Assembly (NCBI GenBank): GCA_017531805.1
Contig: JAFXKG010000005.1
Span: forward strand, 1-64,000
From: Clostridia bacterium
Lineage (GTDB): Bacteria > Bacillota > Clostridia > Christensenellales > UBA1242
Direction of reading: 5' to 3'
Length of the DNA: 64,000 nt
Positions 52,350 through 60,186 of this stretch are shown piece by piece. Both the position numbers and the translations under genes were made by a program. How positions within the stretch are numbered: the first letter of the stretch is position 1; every line of letters starts with the position of its first letter. The notes under the pieces are model-generated. The model did no database searches. It saw only the letters and a list, made by a program, of their open reading frames with translations, and was not told where the DNA came from.

Positions 52350-52391
52350 TTAAGCAACAAGATGTAAGTCACTAATTGAATAAATTTTCAC
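52350..52391 (-). pseudogene. vestigial duplicate of the metallophosphoesterase start (14 codons)
   Basis: On the minus strand GTG at 52391 begins a frame encoding the same first 11 residues as the intact gene (KIYSISDLHL after the start), then Val-Ala and TAA. The DNA differs from the intact copy at 4 positions in 33, all synonymous or in the start codon. It lies about 90 bp upstream of the gene. It is either the remnant of a second copy or a short leader peptide. Confidence 0.6.
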
Positions 52392-52414
52392 AAGTATAGC
52401 TTTTATATAAGTAT

Positions 52415-52443
52415 ATTTTAATAAAGCAGATAGATTTTGTCAA
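52415..52443 (-). promoter_or_regulatory. promoter of the phosphoesterase-rsmH-ftsL unit
   Basis: TTGACA (52443-52438), a 17-bp spacer and TAAAAT (52420-52415). A leader of about 108 nt follows, containing the vestigial frame. Confidence 0.8.
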
Positions 52444-52461
52444 ATGTTTACCAATTTTACG

Positions 52462-52486
52462 AAAAAAGAGAGTTTAAAACCCTCTT
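52462..52486 (-). terminator. intrinsic terminator after the 484-aa lipoprotein
   Basis: A stem AAGAGGG/CTCTCTT (one G-T pair) with loop TTTTAAA, followed by a T-run on the minus strand, 21 bases after the stop. Confidence 0.75.
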
Positions 52487-52506
52487 AGTGCTTATATTAT
52501 TTTATT

Positions 52507-53961
52507 TTAATTTTCAATTAAAACCCAATCCACATCTGGTAATTCAACCATATCTACGCTTGATTCATCAAATGAATATGTATTTTTTACTTCTATTGTA
52601 CCTGCATCAAAAGTTGCTTCGGTCTCTACAAATCTTCCATTTTTTATTGTTGCAACAATTGGTCCATCTCCCTCATCAAGTTCTCCGCAAAAGGTTAAAG
52701 TTATTTTAACTTCTCCATCCATATATTCATGCGAAATCAACATATTATTAGATGATAAATTTTCTTCATTTACTTCTCCGCCCATAAACATACAATATCC
52801 CTCAACAACATCAAAAACATTTGTATATAAATTTGAATCAGTTAAAAGGTGTTTATTATAATTAATGCCATTTGTAACATAATCAAACCAATTTTCACCT
52901 TCTTTTTGATACCATTCTTGCATTGTTTCACCAGTTTGGGCATTCCCTGTAATGTATGCTTTGTTATCTTTAATATTTAGCTGCATAAATTGTTCAACAA
53001 CATCATTTGTTCCGATCCTATCAACTCTAATAGTTTCAGCTCTTATTATATGTCTATATGCCTGATTATAAAGCAATATTGCTTCTTCTTGACATTGCTT
53101 ATTTTGCGCTTTCTTTAAAACTCCATCTATATCGTTTTCGGTAATTGTATTATATTCAAAATTAATACAAGAATCTTCTTCAAAATAAATATTATCCATA
53201 TCAGAAAAGTCTATTACACCAGTTGTCATAGATAAAATTCTATTATCTTCATCCAGTATTATATTTGCATAAATACTACCAATGTCTACAATACCAGTGT
53301 TTTTATAAACAACGACATTATATTTATTCCCTTCCAATTTTTCACATGAAACAACATCTTCACTTGTAATGTTCAACAAAAACATTGCCATAGAATGAAG
53401 ACCTGAATATCCAAATAATTTACCGCTAAAAAATCCACCTTCTGAATTTAAAATTATTTCTTTAGACACGTCTCCATTATAAATCCATTCACATACAGCA
53501 GTATTCATACCATCAATATCATAAATAACAGAATGATAATCTCCATCTCTCATTTCTGCATAATTGTACAACATCCTTGTTCCGTTTTCTGTAACATAAT
53601 AGTAAGATTCATTTCTTACCCCACTTAGCTCTATTGAAGTTAATTTAAGATTGTTTAAAATTCCACCTTGATTTAATAAAATTTTAATTTGAGAAAGATT
53701 TACTTTATCTGCAGCATCTTGTTTTGTAAATTTATTATTTTCTTTTTTTAATATTTCATTTTGTTCCTGAAGCTTGTTGTTTTGTTCTTCTAAAAGTTTA
53801 AGTTGGTCCTCCATATATTTTTCTGCTTTTGAAACGGTTTCTACCATTGAATAAACCTTTTCTTGAGGTATTTCAACATTGGCACAACCTGTTAATCCAA
53901 CCATAGCAACACATGATAAAGTTCCCACACCTATGCCTTTTATTATCTTTTTCTTATCCAT
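52507..53961 (-). CDS. Lipoprotein with coiled-coil stalk, unknown
   Basis: Not a recognised family. A signal peptide with lipobox VGLTGC (Cys26) is followed by a coiled coil (about 36-75, rich in Glu, Gln, Lys and Leu) and about 400 residues of mixed alpha/beta, acidic sequence without transporter or enzyme motifs. The protein is predicted to stand on the outer face of the membrane on a helical stalk. AAGGAGG precedes the ATG. The gene is divergent from an XRE regulator, and both promoters sit among two identical palindromes, so repression by that regulator is likely. Confidence 0.7.
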   Translation of the reverse strand: MDKKKIIKGIGVGTLSCVAMVGLTGCANVEIPQEKVYSMVETVSKAEKYMEDQLKLLEEQNNKLQEQNEILKKENNKFTKQDAADKVNLSQIKILLNQGGILNNLKLTSIELSGVRNESYYYVTENGTRMLYNYAEMRDGDYHSVIYDIDGMNTAVCEWIYNGDVSKEIILNSEGGFFSGKLFGYSGLHSMAMFLLNITSEDVVSCEKLEGNKYNVVVYKNTGIVDIGSIYANIILDEDNRILSMTTGVIDFSDMDNIYFEEDSCINFEYNTITENDIDGVLKKAQNKQCQEEAILLYNQAYRHIIRAETIRVDRIGTNDVVEQFMQLNIKDNKAYITGNAQTGETMQEWYQKEGENWFDYVTNGINYNKHLLTDSNLYTNVFDVVEGYCMFMGGEVNEENLSSNNMLISHEYMDGEVKITLTFCGELDEGDGPIVATIKNGRFVETEATFDAGTIEVKNTYSFDESSVDMVELPDVDWVLIEN

Positions 53962-53990
53962 ATTTTATATTTCCTCCTTAATAATAAAAA

Positions 53991-54032
53991 CAGTTTAAAA
54001 CTGATTTTGTAATATTATACAGTTTAAAACTG
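53991..54032. promoter_or_regulatory. paired palindromic operators between the lipoprotein and XRE genes
   Basis: CAGTTTAAAACTG occurs twice as a near-perfect palindrome (53991-54003 and 54020-54032), 29 bp apart. One copy fills the spacer of the minus-strand promoter and the other lies just past its -10. This is the typical placement for a repressor dimer site, most simply the adjacent XRE protein. Confidence 0.75.
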
Positions 54033-54042
54033 TAAAATGCAA
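54014..54042 (-). promoter_or_regulatory. promoter of the lipoprotein gene
   Basis: TTGCAT (54042-54037), a 17-bp spacer and TATAAT (54019-54014). Operator copy 2 occupies the spacer and copy 1 overlaps the expected start site. Confidence 0.65.
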
Positions 54043-54046
54043 GTAT

Positions 54047-54271
54047 ATGAAAGATAAAATTTATTTGTTTTGCAAAAATTTTTCAAGAAATCTTAAAATT
54101 GAAAGAAAAAGCAGAAACTTAACACAAAAACAAATTGCTGATATGATTGGCATAAAAACACAAAGTTATCAAGCATATGAAAATAATGTTGCATTACCGA
54201 CTGTTGAAAACTTATTAAAAATTGCATTAATATTTAATATTTCGATTGATGATTTATTTGAATTAAAATAA
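54047..54271 (+). CDS. XRE-family HTH transcriptional regulator
   Basis: A 74-aa protein made almost entirely of a lambda-repressor-type helix-turn-helix (residues about 15-70: LKIERKSRNLTQKQIADMIGIKTQSYQAYENN and LLKIALIFNISIDDLFEL). There is no ligand-binding domain, so control must come through concentration, a partner or the promoter. The ATG at 54047 lies 15 bp past the second operator, so autoregulation is expected. No clear Shine-Dalgarno sequence is seen. Confidence 0.88.
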   Translation: MKDKIYLFCKNFSRNLKIERKSRNLTQKQIADMIGIKTQSYQAYENNVALPTVENLLKIALIFNISIDDLFELK

Positions 54272-54330
54272 AAATTAACAAAAAATTAATTTGCCGAATA
54301 AAATAATATTGTATATTTTAGGAGGTATAA

Positions 54331-54996
54331 ATGTCTTTTTACACGGACGCAAGACCAGGTATTTTCCCAGGTCAGACAAACAATGCTTCAAACGGATTAT
54401 GCGAAAGAATTTGTATACAAGCAACCAAAGTGTTTGACGCATGTATGTCTCAAAACCAAATTGAAAACTATTCTTTGACACTTACTGATTTTAACCCAGC
54501 AAATCCTGCCACTCCACTTACTTTTATAAGCGGAAGTTCTGTTGCAGGTACATCAACTGTCACAAACCTTGTTATAACAAGATTTGAAGATAGACCAAAC
54601 TTTGCAAGAGTTCAAGCAAACATCAATATCCCTGTTGTTGTTACATACACCGACGCAAACGGCGTGCCCGGTACTGCAAATGGAGTAATTACAGTTGCAC
54701 AAGACGTCATTTTGTATGTACCACAACCAAGTCTTACACCTATTGACGTTGTCGCCTTTGGTAGTGCTGTTATTGCAAGCGGAACATTTAACACAGAAAC
54801 TGGCGGATTTACCATTTCTGCATGCGTAACAACAATACTTAAAGTTGTTGCAGTGGTTGATGTACTTGTGCCAAGTTACGGTTATTGTCCAATACCACCA
54901 TGTACTCCATTTACTGGCGACGAAATCTGCCCAGGAGTGTTTGATTTACCACTTTATCCAACAGCAGTCAGCCCACAATCAACAACTAATAGATAA
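54331..54996 (+). CDS. Cys-containing beta-rich protein, clostridial conserved type, unknown
   Basis: A 221-aa protein with no signal peptide or membrane segment. The start has a Gly/Pro-rich PGIFPGQTN segment and LCERICIQATKVFDACMSQ, a CxxxC...C arrangement, then repeated beta strands (VVVTYTDANGVPGTANGVITVAQDVILYVP). It ends in a second Cys cluster (YGYCPIPPCTPFTGDEICPG). I recall similar clostridial proteins of unknown role with the ICIQ...KVFDAC motif; a spore-coat or surface function is a guess. AGGAGG precedes the ATG. It ends at a bidirectional terminator. Confidence 0.7.
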   Translation: MSFYTDARPGIFPGQTNNASNGLCERICIQATKVFDACMSQNQIENYSLTLTDFNPANPATPLTFISGSSVAGTSTVTNLVITRFEDRPNFARVQANINIPVVVTYTDANGVPGTANGVITVAQDVILYVPQPSLTPIDVVAFGSAVIASGTFNTETGGFTISACVTTILKVVAVVDVLVPSYGYCPIPPCTPFTGDEICPGVFDLPLYPTAVSPQSTTNR

Positions 54997-55018
54997 AAAG
55001 AGCCATGTGGCTCTTTTT
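54995..55018. terminator. bidirectional terminator between the 221-aa gene and engB
   Basis: A perfect ten-pair stem AAAAAGAGCC/GGCTCTTTTT with loop ATGT. It overlaps the engB stop codon. Confidence 0.92.
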
Positions 55019-55637
55019 AGTTTATAAATTCTTCTAAAATTTGTGATATGTCTTCAACACCTTGTTTTTTTAGGGTTGATGTTGCAACTATCCTTGATTT
55101 ATTAAAGCGTAATTCAGTAGATATTTTTTGCTTTTGTAGGTTGATTTCACTGCGAGAAATTTTGTCTGTTTTGGTCAACACCAAAACCACAGGTATATCA
55201 CGCTCTGCCAAATAATCTAGCATTTGTTTGTCTAATTCTGTTGGTTTTAGTCTTGCATCCAAAAGTAGCATTACTGCTTTTAATTTTTGATTGTCTGTAA
55301 AGTAATCGTTCATGGTATTATCCCACACGGTTGTGTGTTCTTTACCCGCTTTGTGATAACCATACCCTGGCAAATCCACCAAATAAAATTGATTGTTGAT
55401 ATTGAAATAATTAACAAGTCTTGTTCTGCCTGGTGTTGAGCTTGTTTTTGCCATTTTACTATTATTAACAAGCAAATTAATAAGACTACTTTTACCAACA
55501 TTACTTCTGCCAACTATTGCAACTTGTTGCAATTCGTCTGCAATAAACTCTGCCTTTTTGCTTGCACTTTTTATAAATTTGACATTTATAAAACGAATTT
55601 TTTTCAATTCCTTTTGTTCGTTTGCTATGTTTTCCAT
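55017..55637 (-). CDS. engB: Ribosome biogenesis GTPase EngB/YsxC
   Basis: An essential TRAFAC GTPase for late 50S assembly. G1 is GRSNVGKSS, G2 lies in TSSTPGRTRLVNYF, G3 is VDLPGYGYH, and G4 is LTKTDK. The length of 206 aa is normal. It is transcribed from its own consensus-like promoter, divergent from dinB. Confidence 0.96.
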   Translation of the reverse strand: MENIANEQKELKKIRFINVKFIKSASKKAEFIADELQQVAIVGRSNVGKSSLINLLVNNSKMAKTSSTPGRTRLVNYFNINNQFYLVDLPGYGYHKAGKEHTTVWDNTMNDYFTDNQKLKAVMLLLDARLKPTELDKQMLDYLAERDIPVVLVLTKTDKISRSEINLQKQKISTELRFNKSRIVATSTLKKQGVEDISQILEEFIN

Positions 55638-55643
55638 AAATAT

Positions 55644-55672
55644 ATTATATCATATATTCTTATAATAGTCAA
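55644..55672 (-). promoter_or_regulatory. extended -10 promoter of engB
   Basis: TTGACT (55672-55667), a 17-bp spacer and TATAAT (55649-55644) preceded by TGA. The ATG is only seven bases beyond the -10 element, again predicting a very short leader. Confidence 0.78.
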
Positions 55673-55722
55673 TCAAATAAAAAAATAGCGGGTTTTATTG
55701 CAATAATTACACTGCAAACCGC

Positions 55723-55751
55723 TTGACATTGTCGAACATATGTTCTATAAT
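55723..55751 (+). promoter_or_regulatory. SOS promoter with LexA box for dinB
   Basis: TTGACA (55723-55728), a 17-bp spacer and TATAAT (55746-55751), both perfect. The spacer holds CGAACATATGTTCT (55733-55746), matching the Bacillota LexA site GAAC-N4-GTTC. Binding of LexA would block the polymerase; cleavage after DNA damage would release it. Confidence 0.95.
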
Positions 55752-55758
55752 TGGATTA

Positions 55759-55845
55759 ATGAATACAATATCTGTTGCAAATTTAATAATTGTAGCATTT
55801 TTTCGTGTTGTATCTCGTTTTTTATTTAACAAGGTGGTTGTATGA
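55759..55845 (+). CDS. 28-aa hydrophobic leader frame under SOS control
   Basis: ATG at 55759 lies eight bases after the -10 of the SOS promoter, at the expected transcript start. The frame encodes 28 residues with a central hydrophobic stretch (NLIIVAFFRVV) and ends at TGA overlapping the dinB ATG (ATGA). It could couple translation to dinB, or act as a small SOS-induced membrane peptide like the TisB class. It may also be incidental. Without a leader it would need leaderless initiation. Confidence 0.4.
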   Translation: MNTISVANLIIVAFFRVVSRFLFNKVVV

Positions 55846-57020
55846 AAAATAGAGTTATCTTTCATATCGATATGAATAATTTTTACGCATCGGTTGAGTG
55901 TTTGCTTAATCCTAGCATTAAAAATTATGCGGTTGCAGTGGCTGGCGACCCAAACAAGCGCACTGGCATAATTTTGGCAAAAAACTATTTGGCAAAAGTT
56001 TATGGTGTCAAAACTGGTGAGGCAATCTGGGAAGCTAAGCAAAAATGCCCTACCTTAATCTGCGTTGCACCACATTTTGAAAAGTACGAAGAATTTAGCA
56101 AGCGTGCACATGATATTTATTATCAATACACCGATTTAATTGAGCCTTTTGGCATTGATGAGTGTTGGCTTGATATTACGGATAGTTTAAAGCTGTTTGG
56201 TTGCACACCAAAACAGTTGGCAATCAAAATACAAAAACAAATTAAGGATGAATTAGGCTTATCCACTTCCATTGGCATAAGTTTTGGCAAAACCCTTGCA
56301 AAACTTGGTAGTGATATGAAAAAGCCAATGGGTTTAACCGAAATTACGCACGAAAATCATATTGATATAATTAAAAAACTTAAAATTGAAGATATGATAA
56401 TGATTGGTAAGCACACTTCAAAAAAGTTGCGTGCTATGAATATCAATACGCTTTATGATTTGTACCTTTTGGATGCAAACTTTTTGCGCAAGCATTTTGG
56501 TGTGATTGGATTATATTTGCACAACGCAGTAAGTGGCATTGATGATGACAAACTTGTTACCCCTAGGGATGAAGACACTAAAAGTGTTGGCAATGGCGCC
56601 ACCGCACCACGAGACATGACCACACATGATGAAATTAAGGAATTTTTACACGATTTGGCAGTTAAGGTGTCTGGCAGATTGCGTGCACACAAGTTTAGTG
56701 CAAAAACGATACATTTGAGCATAAAATTTGCAGATTTTACTTATCTTTCTGCACAAACTACAAAAGATTGTCATTTTTGCAACGAGCAAGATGTTTTTAA
56801 GTTTGCTTACGAAATTTTTGTTGCCCTTGTTGGCAATAAATTTGAGCCTGTGCGCGCACTTAGGATTAGCACCACTAACTTGATAACAAAAAATGGCGAA
56901 CACCAGATAAACATGTTCGCCAACACAAAAAACGAAAACCTTTGCTTTGCCATTGATGAGTTAAAAGAAAAATTTGGAAACAATATTATAAGTTTAGCAA
57001 AAGACTATAAAAACTTTTAA
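55842..57020 (+). CDS. dinB: Y-family DNA polymerase IV
   Basis: A translesion polymerase that copies damaged DNA with low fidelity. The catalytic acidic residues lie in FHIDMNNFYASVE (Asp10) and GIDECWLDI (Asp106, Glu107). A little-finger domain follows, and a clamp-binding peptide QINMF lies near residue 355. AAGGTGG precedes the ATG. The LexA box makes SOS control nearly certain. Its end overlaps the convergent HAD gene by four bases. Confidence 0.95.
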   Translation: MKNRVIFHIDMNNFYASVECLLNPSIKNYAVAVAGDPNKRTGIILAKNYLAKVYGVKTGEAIWEAKQKCPTLICVAPHFEKYEEFSKRAHDIYYQYTDLIEPFGIDECWLDITDSLKLFGCTPKQLAIKIQKQIKDELGLSTSIGISFGKTLAKLGSDMKKPMGLTEITHENHIDIIKKLKIEDMIMIGKHTSKKLRAMNINTLYDLYLLDANFLRKHFGVIGLYLHNAVSGIDDDKLVTPRDEDTKSVGNGATAPRDMTTHDEIKEFLHDLAVKVSGRLRAHKFSAKTIHLSIKFADFTYLSAQTTKDCHFCNEQDVFKFAYEIFVALVGNKFEPVRALRISTTNLITKNGEHQINMFANTKNENLCFAIDELKEKFGNNIISLAKDYKNF

Positions 57021-57673
57021 TTTTGTTGTTTTAAAAAATCTACAACTTGATTCAGGTTGTTTAAAATCAAATCTGCAGTTTTTTTCATATGATTGTTTGC
57101 AGGCAATGTGTCAGGTATCATGATTGTAAAGCAACCTGCATTGTGCCCCGCCTCTACACCGAGATACGAGTCTTCTAACACAATACATTGACTTGGGTCT
57201 AAGTCAAGTTGTTTGCAAACATATAAATAGATATCAGGATTTGGTTTTGGATTTATTTTCATATCACCTGAAGCAATAACTTTAAAATCGTCGCTTGATA
57301 TGTTTTCATCCGACAAAGATTTTAAAATTCTATTTTTTTCAGAACCAGAGGCAATTGCCATTTGCATTTGATTTGTTTTGCAAAAATCGATAACTTCTTT
57401 CAACCCTGATTTTGCTTGTACTCCAATCGTATCGATATGGTTAAAAGTTTTCAGCCTCATCCAATCTCTATAAGCATCAACATCACAATCTTTGATAATG
57501 CTTTTTAACATTTTACGGATTTCTTGTTCGTTTCTGCCTATACATTTTTGTCGGTCTTGTTCAGAAAATGAGAGATTAAATTTTTTGTTTGCCTCAAAAA
57601 AATAATGCTTCCAAATTGCTTCTGTATCAAACATTAAACCATCAAAATCAAAAATAATTGCTTTGTATTTCAT
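57017..57673 (-). CDS. HAD-family phosphatase (beta-phosphoglucomutase-like)
   Basis: A haloacid-dehalogenase-type hydrolase. The nucleophile motif is FDFDGLMFDTE (Asp9, Asp11), with a helical cap, motif II ASGSEKNR, and motif III/IV KPNPDIYLYV and VLEDSYLGVEAGHNAG. The subfamily of small sugar-phosphate phosphatases or mutases fits, but the substrate is unknown. It has 218 aa and is convergent with dinB. Confidence 0.9.
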   Translation of the reverse strand: MKYKAIIFDFDGLMFDTEAIWKHYFFEANKKFNLSFSEQDRQKCIGRNEQEIRKMLKSIIKDCDVDAYRDWMRLKTFNHIDTIGVQAKSGLKEVIDFCKTNQMQMAIASGSEKNRILKSLSDENISSDDFKVIASGDMKINPKPNPDIYLYVCKQLDLDPSQCIVLEDSYLGVEAGHNAGCFTIMIPDTLPANNHMKKTADLILNNLNQVVDFLKQQN

Positions 57674-57757
57674 ATGTTATAAATTTAAGAAAATTTTTTA
57701 AATTTGTCAATTTAATAATAACGTTTATAACATTTTATTTTTACATATAATAATTTT

Positions 57758-58303
57758 ATGAAAAAGTGGACAATTTTTTTGCTAATTATTTTTATATCAA
57801 CATTGATTGTTGCAGGATACAAAACTTTTTTATCCCTTTCTCATCCTGTAAGATTTAAAAATGACATAATATATTTTGCAGAAAAAAATATGTTGTCGCC
57901 AACAGTTGTGGCTAGTGTAATCAATGTGGAAAGTAGTTACAAAAAAAATGCTATGTCTAACAAAAAAGCTATTGGACTTATGCAAATAAAGCTTGATACA
58001 GCCAATTATTTAAACGACATAAATAATACAGAGCATATATCTGAAACACAGTTGTTTGATGCAAAAACCAACATAGAATATGGATGTATGTATTTAAGTT
58101 ATTTGGTAGAAAAGTTTGAAGATATTTACACTTCTCTTGCAGCGTACAATGCTGGTGAAACGCGTGTTAGAAGTTGGTTAAAAAGTGAAGAGTTTTCTGC
58201 AGACGGAAAGACTTTAATATATATCCCTTATAAAGAAACTGCAAATTATATAGAAAAAATCAAAAAAAATATTAAATTTTATCAAAAAATCTATAAATAT
58301 TAA
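57758..58303 (+). CDS. Lytic murein transglycosylase (SLT domain)
   Basis: An exported glycan-cleaving enzyme of the Slt70-type lysozyme fold. An N-terminal membrane segment (about 4-24) precedes the catalytic Glu58 in VINVESSYKKNA, the GLMQI motif, and the AAYNAGETRV motif. It has 181 aa. Such small transglycosylases serve in wall remodelling; a sporulation role is possible. A weak promoter (TTTATA-17-TATAAT) ends shortly before the ATG. Confidence 0.92.
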   Translation: MKKWTIFLLIIFISTLIVAGYKTFLSLSHPVRFKNDIIYFAEKNMLSPTVVASVINVESSYKKNAMSNKKAIGLMQIKLDTANYLNDINNTEHISETQLFDAKTNIEYGCMYLSYLVEKFEDIYTSLAAYNAGETRVRSWLKSEEFSADGKTLIYIPYKETANYIEKIKKNIKFYQKIYKY

Positions 58304-58418
58304 CTATTTTTTGTAGTTTATAATTTTTACAATAAATATGTAATTATTAATAACAAAAAAATAAGTAAAACAGAATTTTATATGAAAAATAATTTAAAAT
58401 TTAAAAATAAATCGCTTT

Positions 58419-59459
58419 TTATTTAATTTTTTTAGTATTTTTTGTTTTATTTTTATAAATTAATAAATTTATTATCATCATCATTATCAACGCAATTACA
58501 TAAACACCACTAATAATACCAGACACAACATACAAATATTTTACTATAAAAGCATAACCGACATTAGATAAAAGTAAGTTAAACAATACAATCATTGCAG
58601 AAATAAATTTTGATTTTTTATCCCTTGCTACAATTTTTTGCATATTGTAACTACATATCATAAGTGTTGAAAAAAGTGCCAAAACTAATGTTGCAAAATA
58701 TATATAATAAAACAACGGAGACACATTTGCACTAAGTTCAAACATTGGCATATCTGTTGTAAAATGGTTGCTTGCAAACACCAAAATGTTTAATAAAATT
58801 ATTATACAAATGCTTAATATTACAAAAGCTTTTGTTTTGCTTTTTTGTTTGGTCTCGAACAATACAGGCATAGCAGCAACAAAATTGTTTACACCAAACA
58901 ATAGTCCATAGTAAATTGCCATGTGCATATTACCAGCAGTAATGTTCAAGTTTACATTTTGTGGTGTAATATTTTGGATAGAATTTATAACAATCACGGC
59001 AATCATAATAGGTATAATAACATTTGCAACTATTTTAATTTTGTCAATACCACCAAGCAATAAAACAAAAGTTAGGATTGATAAAATTATTGATGGTATT
59101 TTATACCCTACACCAAAAAAAGTTTGAAACAAATAATCCGCACCCGCAAGCATACCTGCACTTGTAATTGTAAAATTTATAAGCATTACAATATTAGAAA
59201 TCTTGCAAAGTTTGCCAAACATTTTTGCATTAAATTTATCATAACTGTTTAACTCTAATTTGCGACTAACATATTGAATTACAAAAAATAAATATATGTA
59301 CAAAAGCCCGAAGGCAACCAAACCAAAAAGCGACGCCCCACCAAAGTCAAAAAAGAAAACACAAATTTCTTTACCTGAAGCAAAACCAACACCAATAATT
59401 GCTCCTAAGATTAAAAAATAGTCCACCATAGTGGACCATATTTTGTTTCCACTTTTCAT
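58419..59459 (-). CDS. YkvI-family membrane protein
   Basis: A 346-aa integral membrane protein with about ten helices and the signature GAIIGVGFASGKEI at residues 18-31, which recalls the unwound first helix of APC/LeuT-type carriers. The YkvI family has no established substrate but may be a sodium-coupled transporter. The C-terminus is a Lys/Asn tail. It follows the zinc-ribbon gene by 31 bases. Confidence 0.8.
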   Translation of the reverse strand: MKSGNKIWSTMVDYFLILGAIIGVGFASGKEICVFFFDFGGASLFGLVAFGLLYIYLFFVIQYVSRKLELNSYDKFNAKMFGKLCKISNIVMLINFTITSAGMLAGADYLFQTFFGVGYKIPSIILSILTFVLLLGGIDKIKIVANVIIPIMIAVIVINSIQNITPQNVNLNITAGNMHMAIYYGLLFGVNNFVAAMPVLFETKQKSKTKAFVILSICIIILLNILVFASNHFTTDMPMFELSANVSPLFYYIYFATLVLALFSTLMICSYNMQKIVARDKKSKFISAMIVLFNLLLSNVGYAFIVKYLYVVSGIISGVYVIALIMMMIINLLIYKNKTKNTKKIK

Positions 59460-59490
59460 ATTTAATTATATGAAAAATGGTTGTTTTTAA

Positions 59491-60186
59491 TTACTTGTCA
59501 AGCATAATAATTCTATTGCAATGTTCGCAAGGCAACATTTTTACATTTTTAAGTTTTTCTATAAAGTTTAAAGAAAGTTCTACCTTACAACCACCACAGA
59601 AAACATCTTCTAAGTTCACATAAACTGGGAAAATGCCATTTTCTTTCATTTGAGTGTATTTTGCGTATTTTTCTTTATCTGCTTTTGGTTCTAACTCTTT
59701 AATTTTCTTTTCAATCTCTGCAATTTTTGGGGCAACTTCTTGGCGTTTTTGCTCAATTCTAGCCTTAAACACTGCAGATCTCTTTTTTGCTTCTGTAAGT
59801 TTGTTTGAAAGATCTGCGCTTTTTCTTACAATTTCTTCAGCTTTACGAACCAAATCTTCCATGCGTCTGTTTTCTTCACTTAATTCGCCTACCATAACAT
59901 TTGCATCTGCGATAAGTGTTGATACATTTTCAAGGTTGATACCGTCAGTGTTTTGTTTCTTTAAAATTTCGCTATCACCTTTTATGCGAGAAAATTTGCT
60001 GTTTGCTATTTCATAATTTTTTATAATTTCATTTGCTTGTGCTTCAAGTTGCTCAAATCTTGATTTGCCCTCTTGAAGTATTTTTTTATAGTTTCTAAAA
60101 TCTATGCTTGCTGGACATTTTTCAACTTCACGCTCTAGAGCTTTAATTTGTCTATCCAACTTTTGAATTTCTAATACTGTTTTCAT
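59491..60186 (-). CDS. C4-type zinc-ribbon coiled-coil protein
   Basis: The first 170 residues form a long antiparallel coiled coil (many Lys, Glu, Ile). The C-terminus holds CGGC and CEHC in a zinc ribbon of the zf-RING_7 type. Such proteins are usually beside Nif3-like genes near rpoD in Bacillota, and their role is unclear; nucleic-acid or ribosome-linked action has been proposed for relatives. Here rpoD ends directly upstream, and trmK and nif3-like genes are missing from the usual position. Confidence 0.85.
   Translation of the reverse strand: MKTVLEIQKLDRQIKALEREVEKCPASIDFRNYKKILQEGKSRFEQLEAQANEIIKNYEIANSKFSRIKGDSEILKKQNTDGINLENVSTLIADANVMVGELSEENRRMEDLVRKAEEIVRKSADLSNKLTEAKKRSAVFKARIEQKRQEVAPKIAEIEKKIKELEPKADKEKYAKYTQMKENGIFPVYVNLEDVFCGGCKVELSLNFIEKLKNVKMLPCEHCNRIIMLDK

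Noticed and set aside
52507..53961. Lipoprotein as an ABC solute-binding protein
   Set aside because: No solute-binding motifs or neighbouring permease/ATPase genes; the coiled-coil stalk does not fit that class.
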